Shown in pieces: positions 44,395 through 56,375 of a stretch of 64,000 nt of DNA (the stretch's first letter is position 1; every line of letters begins with the position of its first letter). Location of the stretch: the NCBI GenBank assembly GCA_029891345.1, contig CM056993.1, positions 110,603,123 to 110,667,122 on the forward strand. The letters are read 5' to 3'. The DNA comes from Dryococelus australis (taxonomy: Eukaryota; Arthropoda; Insecta; Phasmatodea; Phasmatidae). A program made the translations under genes and the position numbers. The notes beneath the pieces were generated by a model. It was not told the DNA's origin. It searched no databases and saw only the letters and a list, made by a program, of their open reading frames with translations.

Positions 44395-44755
44395 TGTTTG
44401 TTAGCGTATCTGAGGTAGACCGATCTCGCTGGCTGCGCACAACCAATCTCCGTGTCCCAACACTGAAATGCCAACACGACTAGCAAAAACGACGTGGATT
44501 GGATTTGAAGTTAGAACACTGTTTAGTAAACAAGTGCTTTGAGATGTTTTTCTACTTCCTCTAACCAATTTGTAATGCAGTTTGATTAGATTAAAATTGG
44601 TAAAAGTATTTTATTAATCAACTAGTGCTTGTCATTTAAAAATTAAGATACAAACAAACACGTTCATCATTTTTGACCATGTGATTTGGACAGATGTGTT
44701 GTTTGCGGTATGTCAATGTCGAATACATGTGCAGATGACGAATAATCGGTGTACC
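44395..44755 (-). mobile_element. Element N, copy 2 (diverged, inverted)
   Basis: Matches N1 in reverse: GACCGATCTCGCTGGCTGCG, CACAACCAATCTCCGTGTCC, GTGCTTTGAGATGTTTTTCT, TAGTGCTTGTCATTTAAA, ACCATGTGATTTGG. The terminal inverted repeats have decayed and no target duplication is visible, so it is much older than N1. Confidence 0.85.
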
Positions 44756-46239
44756 TCATGTTCTGATCATGATCACTTACGTCTCAAGGAATATTACGAA
44801 TGATTATGTTTGTAGCGCTATCGGTATTTTTGTTTGCTGCACCGAGTTCCACACCAATCTTTGGTTCTACACAGTGGCTTTACCTTCCTGGAACGAAGGC
44901 TTGTGTTAAGCGGCGGGCAGCTGATAGTACGTGACTAGCCGCTGTAGCGCTTATCCGCTCACGACCCCATTTAAAAGCTTAGGTCAGCTTTATTTTTAGC
45001 CGTTCGATAACTCGAGGACATTGCACCGTTACGCCATTCTCGACGTTTACAGTTCGTATGTCTAGAGCAATTAATTGGAAGAAATATGGCACACATTGCT
45101 GAGCCAAGCAAGAACAGTTTCTTTCACTTTGTGGGTACGTCAAGTTATAATATTAATTTCATTTCCTACTCTCATACCGTACTCTGCTAGAGGAGGCGTA
45201 TCACTTTTCCGCTTGAAGGCACTCGAATTTTGAGTCATCTTAGGCTGACTTTTGCGTTTGATTGTTCGCTGTAATCGATTCCAGATCTTTGTAAGTTCGC
45301 CAAGTTTTAGCGTGAAACGACTTCTGTAGTAGCATTCAGGGAAGTAATTTATAGTGAGGACATTTTTTCTGTCCATCTCAATATACAGAAACTGATTTAT
45401 CTCGATGAGTCATGGAAAGAAAAAGAATATTTGATGTCGTTCCAAGGCTGAATGTTTAATCTTCTGTGTTCCCTGTTTGTACATTTTCATTTTTGGGCAC
45501 GCTACCATTTTGCAGTAATTCATTGCAATCCACCCCCACCCCCCTTCCCCTTTATCATGCTCCCGTTTGCCGACGTTATAGTCGTGGATTGTGTTATTCT
45601 CCTATTAACACGTGTTTATGTGCCTCCAAACCTGTTTTATTTTGTGTAAAATCTTTAAAGAGTAATGGATTTTCTTGAAGTTTATATTATAGTATACAAA
45701 TAGTCATTTTCTCTTCAGCTGTTTATTTCTAGCACTCATTTTGGCTCGCTCCGGTCGACACAGTAACAAGATATCGAGTACTGCGAGAAGCAGTTGATAC
45801 CTCTGGATTATTTAGGGAACCGATAACTTGGATATTGTTACAGGTCACAGTTCTTACACAGAAGCGTGACTGGGATGATGTACGTGAGCGATGTGGATGA
45901 TTTTGATGTAGATCGAATGCCGAGTCACCGAGACTCACAATGAATGATCGTGATAGTGATGGCTGTGCTATAGTGTGAGTGAGATGTGATCACTAATGGG
46001 AAAAGGCGCAAACAGAATAACAATAAATGTAACTTGTATTTTTGCGATTTTAACTGGAGCTGCGGCTAAACGTTCATATAAATTTATATAAAATCAAATA
46101 TGCGATGTTATTCCTTTTGCTGCCGAAGTTATTGACATAAACGTTCAATGGGAGGAAAATGACCGTCTAATTTGAGAAGCTTCATAGTATTGCCTTTGAT
46201 TAGTCAGCATTACAGCCTTACGGAAAAAGAATGCCAAGT
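44756..46239. other. No recognised feature
   Basis: About 1.5 kb without shared repeats or recognised coding signal. Frames at 45140-45376, 45452-45649 and 45729-45938 have no domain. Confidence 0.45.
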
Positions 46240-46250
46240 GTGAGTGTGTG

Positions 46251-46488
46251 AAGAGATTTGGGCGTCTCTTAACAGCGAGGTCTCGAGAGCCGATGAGGGT
46301 GATTGAGGGGACTATGGAGCAGCACTGGAATGAAGGCGCGGGGAAAACGGGATACACCCGAGAAAACCCGCCGACCAGCGGCATTGTGCGGCACGATTCC
46401 CACATGCAAAAATCCGGGAGTGACCTGGCCGAACGCGGTTCGCCTTGGTGGAGGTGAGCAGGCTAACCGCTCAGTCACCGTGGCCCCA
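46251..46488 (-). mobile_element. SINE family S, copy 5
   Basis: Reversed: GAGAGCCGATGAGGGTGATT, GAGAAAACCCGCCGACCAGC, CGGCACGATTCCCACATGC, AACCGCTCAGTCACCGTGG. The probable target duplication is imperfect: GGAAAAAGA near 46222 and GGAAAAGAA near 46491. Confidence 0.9.
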
Positions 46489-46907
46489 CTGGAAAAGAAG
46501 GTTCACTGGTTCACTATGTCTTATATATCCGCTTGTTTCGCTCAAGTGGGTGTCATGGGAACGACGGGGAAGCCTTTAAACGTGTGCATTAAATTTAATG
46601 TGATTACAGAAGACCGTCGCCTACGAGGAGATACCGTAGTTTCGCTTTTGAGACTCATAAGTGCTGTAGCTATAAGGGCTACACTGCCAAGCACATGAAG
46701 TGCGCCATCGCCTTTATACGCAAGGCGTGTCGTGTTCTCGTCGTGCCGGGTATGCCTGTGGGACTGAAGGCAGCAATCCTGTAAGTCTACCGATGAAATG
46801 TCCTTTGCAAAGTTCACTGTAGAGTTCTGTCGTAGTTTCGCTCGTGCTCGATCAGTCTGCGGGGAAGCAGTTTTTAACTATGTTGGAGGGCTCCGAATTA
46901 ATTCTTG
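46489..46907. other. No recognised feature
   Basis: The frames 46303-46698 and 46542-46817 overlap the SINE or lack a domain. Confidence 0.4.
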
Positions 46908-47540
46908 TAAAAGCTTGTCATGGCAAACTGAGAGTTCTTTTGAAAACCACCACATGTAAAATTACCATTGCCGTGGACCTAAACACATACCTTATTCATG
47001 TGTCAGTCAAGTGAAAATGTGAAGTTATTATGAAAGGAAATATTTTACAATTTGGTAATTCTTACACTAATATGCATTGAAAAACAGAAGGCAAAAAATA
47101 AATATAAATTTCAGGATTTGTAAATTCTTACCTATAGGCTGCTGACGGTAAAGTGAACACTTTTGAAAGCCCTCTCATTTGGAATAATTGTAAAACAATG
47201 TATTTTATCTTAGCCTTAGACGTAAACTTCAGAGTGCAGTGGAATATACACACACTGTTTATTACATACAAGGCAATATTCATTTAGAAATGTGGTTAAG
47301 GGATAAAAGATGGCTGAAAGAAAAAAGTAACTAGGGCCTCAAAAGTGCTCACTTTACTGTGAACAGCCTATAACACGTTTAATAAAACGCCAAGACGTGG
47401 GCCTACTCACACTCCGACGTCACCAACTTCGCGGGATGTTTGCACACTGATGTGCGCCCATTAAAATACATGCAATTTTGGCAGTGACATTTTTCAAAGG
47501 TTGATTACACAAGTGCTCAAATAATCGTAAAAAAAACTGT
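46908..47540 (+). mobile_element. MITE family B, copy 12 (split by A6)
   Basis: Diverged forward copy. The left part has ATGTAAAATTACCATTGCC and CAAGTGAAAATGTGAAGTTA; it is interrupted at TTCTTACC-TA by MITE A6, then resumes ACACGTTTAATAAAACGCC, GTGCGCCCATTAAAATACAT and AAAGGTTGATTACACAAGTG. The termini are decayed, so it is old. Confidence 0.88.
47133..47372 (+). mobile_element. MITE family A, copy 6, nested in B12
   Basis: The element proper is 47135-47370: TAGGCTGCTGACGG to GTGAACAGCCTA, with TA at 47133-47134 and 47371-47372. Intact B copies show ACC-TA-ACAC at this point, which proves a TA target duplication and fixes the element ends. Confidence 0.96.
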
Positions 47541-48117
47541 ACATACGTGATATCTTGAAAGTAACATTTCGTCCTCGCCTGGTGTACGTTTTCTTCTCGT
47601 AGCTAAACGCACAGCGGAAAGTTTGAAATACGAAAATTTTTTACGAAACTATTAAACACGCTGCAACAACTCACTTCAAGAGAAAGGTGGACGACCGCCT
47701 GAAAAACATATGCTTAGTGTCTTGCGCATAGAGGCGATGAGACATACGATACTCGTGCCCACGTCGCCCTCGGCGTCTTCTTGTTTCAGGCCAGCAAAGA
47801 AGCAAAATTTATAGGAATTGACATAATCCTTAAGAAAAAAATATATACAGTAAAATTCCGTGGGTCCGTTTAGAGACTGCGTATTTTTTAGACACTATGA
47901 CGTTTGTGTCGTTTTCGTTACTGGGCAATTGTTAAATTTCGCGTTGTAAAGTTCTCTGAGTAAAAATAAAAAGCTAAGCACGAGTAAAGTACAGTCAAGT
48001 AAAAACGAACACTTTTTTTTTTTGCGTGATGGAAGCAGCTAGTAGACAAATAACATCCTCTACGTGTGCAGAGGTTTATGAAGTGCAGCATAGACGGGAA
48101 AACGTCGCTAGCTTGTT
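47541..48117. other. No recognised feature
   Basis: No shared repeat or coding signal. Confidence 0.5.
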
Positions 48118-48527
48118 TGAACGCTGTTCACTATAAAGTGAGCACGTTCGAAAAGAACCGTACAAAAATATCACTGCTCCTGCGTGGCATATAATTTAAC
48201 TGGTGCACTGAGGAACATGCGCCCAGTAAAGTTGGTAACGATGGAGGTAAAGTAGTTCCATACCTTAACGTCGAATGACTTGTAATAACTTCAATTATTT
48301 CTTTTTCTTTCAATTTTTTTTTAGGCGCCAACGTGTAAAAATGAGCAGATTTTCAAAATATTTACTTTTATAATAATTCCAGAGTTTCACTCGACCGACG
48401 TATGAATAAAGGGATGCGGCCCATGACAATGTTAATTTTACATAAGGTGGAAGAACACACAACGTGCATACAGGTAGATCTTAAGCAGGGCTTTCAAAAG
48501 TGTTAATTTTACCGTGAACAACCTATA
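48118..48527 (-). mobile_element. MITE family B, copy 8
   Basis: Reversed: GAACGCTGTTCACTATAAAG, AAGTTGGTAACGATGGAGG, GTGGAAGAACACACAACGTG, GTGAACAACCTATA. Confidence 0.9.
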
Positions 48528-48958
48528 CCTGTAGAGTATATTAGTTTAATGGTTGATGGATGTTCATTTTCAGCTAGAGGCGTTCACTCTGTCGCAATTG
48601 TACTATTATCTCAAGATGTGTCAAATAAAATCATGGGTCCAATTGTCAGAGTAACACGAGTGTACGTGCATACCACATGCGTTCGAAGTACATCTTCTCT
48701 TCAGCTGACTCCGCGAGTTTCTCAGATCTCTGCTTTGAAATTCGCTGAACTCGCAGGCTTGACTGGTGTATGTTAGTAAATCTGGACTCTCCAGAGTGTG
48801 TAGGGGCTTTCACAAGACTCTCTCTCCTTTGACTCCTTGGAGCGCGCCGCAGCGCAGCTAAAGAGCTCTTGGATGTCGCGGCATGTTTATATTCGCAAGC
48901 GGCATTCGTCACGGGCGTGGCGCGGGCCTTCAGATCTTGCCGCCTACTGCTACGCTAC
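48528..48958. other. No recognised feature
   Basis: GC-richer towards the right. The frames 48549-48776 and 48646-48912 lack domains. Confidence 0.4.
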
Positions 48959-49387
48959 TATAGTGCATTCACTGTTTCTTAGCCTTTTTGAATCAAACCT
49001 TTGAAAAATCCTTCCATGTATGACGTGTTTAGTTATTTCCTATATGCCATATATCACTAACGTTTTATACTTGTGTTCATAAAAGTTACTTTTTTCCTGT
49101 TCAACTGAATTGTTATTCATATTTTTTATCTATAAATTATAATGCCTAAACTAAAAAAAAGATTGAATAAAAACAGGGAGAAAATAAGTATGTTGGTAAC
49201 GCCTAGTAAAAAATAGTCCTAAAATAAAATAATGTTACACTTAGTGCGCACAAATTCGGAGCGCCGTCTCTCTGGTGTAATTCTCCAGGCTTAGTTAAGC
49301 TTAGTTTACAGTAGACGGAGGAATATCTTGGAAGTAGAATTTTAGTAGGGCTTCAGAAAAGGCTGAAGTAACTGTGAATGGATCATA
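48959..49387 (+). mobile_element. MITE family C, copy 9
   Basis: Forward: TATAGTGCATTCACTG, GAATCAAACCTTTGAAAAAT, GTATGTTGGTAACGCCTAGT, GGAGGAATATCTTGGAAG; right end GTGAATGGATCATA. Confidence 0.93.
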
Positions 49388-49569
49388 CACGACTCGCGCA
49401 CATCGCCTTCTTCATGATGCGCTCTCGCGTCGGCCGTCCCGCCCGCATTACCGATGCGCGCTCGCGGTTTGTGTGTACTTTCGCGAGTTTCTTCCGCAAA
49501 CATAGGTTTACATTTGAAATGCCGTTTTCGATTCGTTACTTATGACTTATATTCCGTTACGACGCACGG
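49388..49569. other. CpG-rich patch between C9 and B9
   Basis: GCTCTCGCGTCGGCCGTCCC and CGATGCGCGCTCGCGG mark a short CpG-rich stretch with no recognised gene. Confidence 0.45.
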
Positions 49570-49992
49570 TATACGCTGTTCACGGTGAAATGAGCACTTT
49601 TGAAAGCCCTGCTTAAGATCTACTTGTATGCACGTCGTGTATTCCTCCGCCTTACGTAAAATTAACACTGCCATGAGCCTCATCACTTTATTCATGCTCA
49701 GTCAAGTGAAACTGTGGGATTATTATAAAAGTAAGTATGTTACAAATCCGGTAATTTTTACACTTCAATGCATTAAAAAAAAAAACAGATATTGAAAGGA
49801 ATATTTTAAGTTATCACATGGTTACCTAACACTTCTTATTCTATGGTAAGATTTGAACTACTTTCCATCCATCATTACCAACTTCACTTGGCGTGTCACT
49901 CAGTGCGCGCGTTAAAATATATGCGGGCAAGGGCGGTGATGTTTTTCTAAGGTTGATTTCAAAAGTGCTCACTTTATCGTAAACAGTCTTTA
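49570..49992 (+). mobile_element. MITE family B, copy 9
   Basis: Forward: TATACGCTGTTCACGG, CGCCTTACGTAAAATTAACA, GTTACCTAACACTTCTTATT, CATTACCAACTTCACTTGGC; right end CGTAAACAGTCTTTA. Confidence 0.93.
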
Positions 49993-51323
49993 GTGATATA
50001 CATATATTTTCACCATAGTTGTTCGAGTACGTGTAGCCTACACTTCACTGGAAATTCGGCAACGAAGATTAAAAATTAGGTAAAATAAGTTTTTTATGTA
50101 AGTGATTTCGGTTACTGAGACTTGACGTGTGAATGTAAAGTGTATTACCACACTTCACTTTATATAAAACTTATTTTCAATTCCGATGTGTAAAACGTAA
50201 TATTTATGAATGTTTATGGATGTATGCGTGTGTACTTTGAAGGTCCTGCTCAGTTCCTCCTGTCTGTGCTTTGCGTCTCCACACATAAGAATTATCTTTA
50301 CAGTGGCCCGAGTGGGTAGTATTTATCCGCCGATCAAGCAACGGTTTGAATTTGTTAGAAACTATTTTTCCTAATTCGTAGCAAGCATTATTAAACATAT
50401 GATTAGCGATGTTTATGATAAAATGTATGCTGTTCCTAGCAGGGAATTTTTTTTTTCAAAGGTTGATTTGTTAAAGTATTAATTTTAGCACGGCAGCACT
50501 GTAGCCATAGTTCACTGCTGATACAGTAAGTAAGGATTGCTCTTGTCTGACGGCTGTCAGAAAAGAATTGATGTGATAGGTAGCATCGTGTCGCATAGAC
50601 ATTTCAACGTTTGCTCTTCTTGAACCTGAAATGTGGCTTCTCCAAGAGCATTCAGGTAGACTATTTGATCGCTCGTCGGTTTACTTAAAATGGCTCCTTA
50701 ACCTAACAATGGTAATTTGTTGGTTTTTATAAGAATATATTTTTAAAAGCAATTAACAGAAATGTATAATTATAACATTGAATACGGTATGTATGCTATA
50801 GCATACTATTGTCAAGAATAAATGTTGAGGGTTACTGACAAATTGTGGACTTGTTTATATTTATTTACAATTTATATCAGCTTATTACATTTTATACATG
50901 TGACTTCGGTTATTCTGTTTAGCAGGGCGGCATGAACAACTAACGATTTGTCGGCTGACCTTAAAAATGTTTCTATCTGACAAAATAAAACATGTTAAAA
51001 ATAGGAGTATCAGTTCCAGAACAACAACTAGCACGTAGCGGAGAATAGTGTTCCAATATTTGTTCTTTGCCAAGTCGTTATCAGTATAACGGGATAGGTG
51101 GGTGTAAGGGGACAGACAGGCGACAAGGTTCGAGGGTAGAATTCCAAATACACGCCACTCCATTACTCGCCCTTCGTCCTGCGTCGCCCTCAGGACATCC
51201 TGTAGGGCGTGGCGCGCGCACAGCCAACTACACACTGTTCATAAAAATACAAACACCGATCTCTCACAGGGCTGCTCCAAGTTATACAGGGATAAGACTG
51301 CAAACCAGTCAAGTGTTGCTGCA
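49993..51323. other. No gene; B remnant at 50427-50495; small stem-loop near 50083-50178
   Basis: TATGCTGTTC followed by TTTCAAAGGTTGATTTGTTA (50427-50495) looks like the two ends of a B element with the middle deleted. AAAATAAGTTTTTTATGTAAG (50081) and TTTATATAAAACTTATTTT (50160) are inverted. Frames at 50204-50398 and 50885-51235 have no domain. Confidence 0.4.
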
Positions 51324-52287
51324 CACTCTAAATATGAATCAGTGAGAATTTCATTGTTTCAATCAGTCAAATGTATCTGGCTGATTCAACAGTCACTTCA
51401 GTGAATTTAACTAATGAATCAGTGAAAAAATTCCAGATTTCCTTGACTTATTGTTTCAGTGACATTTTCCACTGATCCATCAGTCATTTTTTTCGCGGTT
51501 TACTCAGTGGTTTTTTTTTGACTGATGGATCAGTTAAACAGCGTATAAAAATGGCCGATAAATAATGTGTATCAAGTTAAATAACAACGCATAAACTAAT
51601 AAAACCAATACAAGATACTTTCTAAAATGTGTTTCGTCTTTCAAAACGCCATTTTATGAGGTAAAAGGAACACACAGCCTTTCATTCGGTTTTTACGTCA
51701 TTCATTTCGTTTTCATGTAATCGTCACAGCGCTCTGTTTGAAGTATTTAACTGCATATAATGTGATGAAGAGAGGGCACTCACGTACACTATCCGTCCTA
51801 ACAATCCTAACTGTACTAATTAAACCAAAAACGAAAAGTAAGAGCACTCAATGAAAATTTTCACGATTTCGTGGCGACTCAATAAGAAATATATTTTTCT
51901 CCCGTTATTTCAATTTGGCGTGGTAGAACACGTGGTAAGGTAACAAGCTAAAGGTTTGTGAGTTCAATTCCGGCCACTCCTGAAAATGGTTTTCCTTTTT
52001 TAAATTACGCTAAATTGCGCAATATAAATAGTAATCTACCATAAATATGTTTATTTAACGTAATTATTTGGCTACATTCAATAAAAACAATATTAAATTC
52101 GCCAGTGTAGTTGGCCGTCACTTATTCAATAAGAGAAATAATTTCACGTCACAAATTCAATCAGTGAAATTTTTCACTGAAACAATCATTCGTTTTCCAC
52201 TGATTCTAAGTGGAGCCATTTTCACTGATTCGAATAGTTGAATTTCACTGCGAATCAGTGGTTTCCCACTGATTCGAATTTAGAGTG
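51324..52287. mobile_element. Family K fold-back element, copy 1 (964 bp, loaded)
   Basis: Starts CACTCTAAATATGAATCAGTG and ends CACTGATTCGAATTTAGAGTG, a nearly exact 21-bp terminal inverted repeat. About 220 bp at the left and 160 bp at the right consist of many copies of AATCAGTGA or TCACTGATT. Compared with the 273-bp K2, roughly 600 bp of extra sequence sits in the middle, including a tRNA-like stretch at about 51916-51980. No coding capacity. Confidence 0.85.
51916..51980 (+). other. tRNA-like fragment inside K1
   Basis: TTGGCGTGGTAGAACACGTG followed by GAGTTCAATTCCGGCC resembles a tRNA A-box region and B box (GGTTCAANTCC) with normal spacing. Neither a complete acceptor stem nor a clear anticodon arm could be folded by eye, so this is a SINE head or tRNA pseudogene and not a working tRNA. 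Confidence 0.35.
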
Positions 52288-52882
52288 CACTGAAAACGTT
52301 GGCTACTGATTTAAGCCGCTTACGAAATCTTACCAGGTCCACTCGATCGGGTTAAAAATACCTACTCTGACCTTTCGGAAACTTGATCGTGTAGATAGAG
52401 TTTACCCGCGTTCGGGACCGAGCAGCTCCGAGCTAATCCTACTTGACCCCAGGATAAATTTTTTCTTTAGCAGACGACAAAAACAAAGTGGCGTTAAGCA
52501 AAACAGATAATGCAATACAGTGATGTGTGGTGCGCACACAGAAGCATTTGTCATGTCCGGACAAGATTTTGTTTAATGAAATACGTGAGGTTTTTTCGGG
52601 TGCATTATGTTGGCACACGAGAGTGTAGATGTAATTAAAGATATGGGTTAATCATTTTTTGCTTTAAAGTGTAACATCCATTAAACGTTTGTTAACAGTT
52701 GCCATTATCAGCACCATCATCATCATCACCATCATCATACAAGACGAAACTTAAAAAAAAATATTACTTTAAAAACCCACTGCCGTCGTGTAACTGGGCA
52801 ACATTCATAAATTACCCGGTAAACCAACAGTGATCGAATCAGACCATTCACGTGACTAGATATAACATATTAACCAAATTAG
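52288..52882. other. No recognised feature
   Basis: Only a short CAT/CAC trinucleotide run near 52710-52738. Confidence 0.5.
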
Positions 52883-53124
52883 TATAGGCTATTCACGGTA
52901 AAGTGTGCACTTTTGAAAGCACTCTCATTTAGAATAATAGTAAATAAATATTGTTTATTTTAGCCGCAGGCGTTAATTTCCGAGTGTGGTGGAATACGCA
53001 CACTTTGTTTATTATTTGCATGATAATATTTATTTGAAAAAGCGATTAAAAAATATAAAAAATGGCTGAAAGGAAAAAGTAACAATGACCTCAGAAGTGC
53101 TCACTTTACCGTGAACAGCCTATA
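52883..53124 (+). mobile_element. MITE family A, copy 7
   Basis: Complete: TATAGGCTATTCACGG, AATATTGTTTATTTTAGCC, GTGTGGTGGAATACGCAC, GTGAACAGCCTATA. Confidence 0.95.
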
Positions 53125-53632
53125 CCTACAGTTTTCGTAGACGTCTTAAGTGCTGTTGCCGACTGATTTCCTAAGCATTGGCTCCTATAGCATGCCAAGT
53201 CTTATGCACGTAGCAGGTAATAACTGATTGCCTAGTCACAGCACGTCGCTGCTTGACATCAGCGGTTCAACACGTTTGGAGCAGAAGTTCGCTTTTGATA
53301 TTCACGAATTAGACCTCGATTAGGCCTAATGTGAGTTAAGTCTCTTGAAAAATTATCAGTTGGTATCGTGAGTACACGGTATGAAGACTTGGTCGTCCAT
53401 GTTCTGTAAAACAAGCGTTACTAGCCTGCAAATCGAATCAACAAAAGGTTCTAATGGTTCCCTGAGAATGGCAATCCAGGAATCATTCAAAGTTTACCAA
53501 CGTATTTTTGTACTGTTAGAATAATGCACACGAAAGAGCTGAAACAACTGCGAGTTCAGTCGCAGGCCAATGTAAGCCGACTGTTAATCATGCAGGTACC
53601 AAATGCTAACAGGTTTCTTTCGGTAATATTTA
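53125..53632. other. No recognised feature
   Basis: No shared repeat or coding signal. Confidence 0.5.
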
Positions 53633-54019
53633 CAAAAGGCTGTTCACGATAAAGTGCGCACTTTTGAAATGAACCTTAGAAAAATCACTGCCCCTGAACG
53701 CGTATATTTTAAGGGACGCACTGAGTGACATTTGCCCAGTAAAGTTGGTAACTTCGAATAAAAAGTATTAGGTAACCATTTGTGATAACTTAAATTATTT
53801 CTTTCACTTTCTGTTTTTTTTTTATGCATCGAAGTGTGAAAATTAGCCGATTTGTATAATTCTAAAAATTTCACAGTTTTACTTGACCGATGCATGAATA
53901 AAGTGATGAGGCCCATGGAAATGTTAATTTTACATAAGGCAGAAGAATACATAACGTGCATACAAGTAGATATTAAGCAGGGCTTTCAAAAGTTCTCATT
54001 TAACCGTGAACAGCCTATA
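53633..54019 (-). mobile_element. MITE family B, copy 10
   Basis: Reversed: AAAAGGCTGTTCACGATAAA, AAGTTGGTAACTTCGAATAA (an internal deletion of about 25 bp relative to the family), GCATGAATAAAGTGATGAGG, GTGAACAGCCTATA. Confidence 0.93.
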
Positions 54020-55209
54020 TCGGTGCAGGGCTCTAGGGGAGGTGTCAACGTGTGGACCAATTGCAAAATTGGTACAAACCCACGAGTTGTTTTGAATTCT
54101 AGCTTTACCGGAATAAAGTTGCGAATTTATTTAGGTATCCACTCTTTGGTTTCCAACAAGGGACATTTCCTGCGATGCAGTGAGCCAGGGCAGAAGCAAA
54201 ACATTGTAAGAAGTCACTTGTTTTTCGTGCCTCTATGAGATATATCGTCGTGTCAGAACATGATTTGTAGCACGACCTGAAGAAGGCACAAGACCCATGC
54301 CGTCCTGTGGGCGTCGTTTACGTGACAGCCGCTTGTGTTAGTACGTATTACAACATACCCGGCTCAAATGTGACGGCCAGACGAAGTGTAGCGGAACTCC
54401 AGGAAATAGTTTTGTTTGGAACACGTACGTCGTTTCAGTTGACGTTCAGTTCGGTTATATTAAAATATAACTTGTCTTCGGAACCCGTCTCGGCAACGTC
54501 GTTTCAGAGAACATATGATGTTGCAGAAATCGCATGAAAATTAGTGCATGTTCACAGCAAACAAAGTGCACTAAGAAAATAATTTCCTTGCCTGGAACAA
54601 CGTAGCCTATATCATACTCGAAACGAAAAAAATAAGACCGTCGTAATATATGATAATTTCTTCATATAAAAACATTTTACAGCAAAGTGCAGCAACATTA
54701 AAAAAATCTGTTACGTAACGCGGAGGTTATATTTTTCATTTTTCTTGTAGTGTGAATACAGTCAAGGATCGCCAGTGATTATCAGGGATATAAGTAAATG
54801 TCGAAATTAATAGTTTACTGCGCTGTTACAAATTCTTGTTTGCCTTGGTATCATTAGGAAAATTATTACTGGAACACTTGAAAGCAGTTTTCTTTCACGC
54901 CTGCGGCGGTACAAGGCGAGCTCCAATAAAGGGGAGGAGGTGGGTTAAACTGTCACATGTGGCAAGATTTTGCCATTTAAATTAACTGTACTTATAAGGT
55001 AAACAGTTGCGTTCTTGTGAGATGTGATCCAGAAAATATAGTTTTACTCTCGTTTAAAAATATGTTTACCAACTAATAAGTTATTGATGTCGAAGTTTTG
55101 GACAGCTATAAGGCTGTTTAGAACCGCTGGCTACGATGTGTTGACGGTTGATTCTGCGCTGGTTTGCCGCTGCCTTCCGCCGTACGATTGAAGGTTGTCA
55201 CCTCCAACT
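54020..55209. other. No recognised gene
   Basis: Open frames at 54020-54238 (end of a longer frame beginning in B10) and 54307-54537 have no recognisable domain. No shared repeat was seen. Confidence 0.4.
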
Positions 55210-55451
55210 TATAGGCCATTCACGGTAAAGTGAGCACTTTTTAAGGCCCTGCTAAATTTTTCGTTTCAGCCGACTTCTATCTTTATGTCACTTTTTAAAA
55301 TAAACATTGCCATGTAACTAATGAGCACAGTGTTTTCGTTTCACCACACTCAAAGATTACCACCCGAGGCTGCAATGAAATATATTTATTAACAGTTAAT
55401 GCCTGTTGGAAGGGCCTTAAAAAGTTCTCACTTTACCGTGAACAGCCTATA
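55210..55451 (-). mobile_element. MITE family A, copy 8
   Basis: Reversed, complete: TATAGGCCATTCACGG, AAATAAACATTGCCATG, GAAATATATTTATTAACAG, GTGAACAGCCTATA. Confidence 0.94.
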
Positions 55452-56112
55452 TGTACGTGTTATGAATACTGAGGGGTGAATAAGCTGGTACAAACACGAG
55501 ATGTTTTAAGTACTCCTGTTCGTGTAGGCGTCTGTAGATCAATCACCACCAAATTAAATCAAATTACTGCACGTGCTCCAATCAAAGTCTCATTCACGGT
55601 CCGTCTGTTACTCTGCGGCGAACTCCCGCGAACGTTAAGCGGATTCCGCAAGTAACCACGCTTCGCGAATCAAATGACATAAAACCCTTTATAACATCAG
55701 CATATCGTCTTACTGCCTCGATTTCCAAAAAAATAAAAATAAATAAATAAATAAAAACTCCCAGTAAGAGAGTAGACCATTCGTCTCTGTTCCAACTTAA
55801 CGCATCTCACTATAAACACCCACAAAAACAAAAGTCTATGTTTATTTGCAACATCACATAAAAATTACACAATACTTGGATATATCCTTAAAGTCTCATA
55901 TTCTGAATTTGGATAAAAAATTCACACATGTAGATAAAGTTTTAATACTTTTTACGACACATCCCTGCATTACTTGACGGAATACCCTGTCCGTTACAGT
56001 ATGGCCTCGGACTTTTCATTAGTTGGCCAGAACGCTTGGCCCTTCCCGCTGGTGGTCGTATTAAACACAAGTCCCCTCGCGAGCTGCTTTCTGTTCACAG
56101 TTATAAACCCCC
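55452..56112. other. No recognised feature
   Basis: No shared repeat or coding signal; a short AAATAAATAAATAAAT run near 55737. Confidence 0.5.
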
Positions 56113-56375
56113 GGCCGAGCGAGGTGGCGCAGTGGTAACTCACTGGACGCGCATTCGGGAGGCCTTGGGTTCGATTCCAGGTCCGGCCATTCTGATTTAT
56201 GTTTTCCATGGTTTCCCGAAATCACTACAGGCGAATTCTGGGAGGGGTCCCAAACAAAAGGCCATGGCCGATTCCTTCCCATTCCTTTCCCAATCCCTCT
56301 TCCCTGCGCAACTTGCACCGTCTCTAATGATCTCGTTGTTGACGAGACGTTAAGCCCACGTACCTAAGCCCCTCC
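56113..56375 (+). mobile_element. tRNA-derived SINE, second type
   Basis: The head GGCCGAGCGAGGTGGCGCAG contains the A box TGGCGCAGTGG (56125-56135), and GGTTCGATTCC (56168-56178) is an exact B box. The body includes TTTTCCATGGTTTCCCGAAA, GGCCATGGCCGATTCC and GTTGACGAGACGTTAAGCCC. This head and body are a widespread arthropod SINE type, different from family S. The target duplication is unclear. Frames on both strands are artefacts. Confidence 0.9.

Noticed and set aside
56117-56190. Possible tRNA gene
   Set aside because: The A and B boxes are good, but the stems are incomplete and the region continues into the conserved SINE body. It is a tRNA-derived SINE head.
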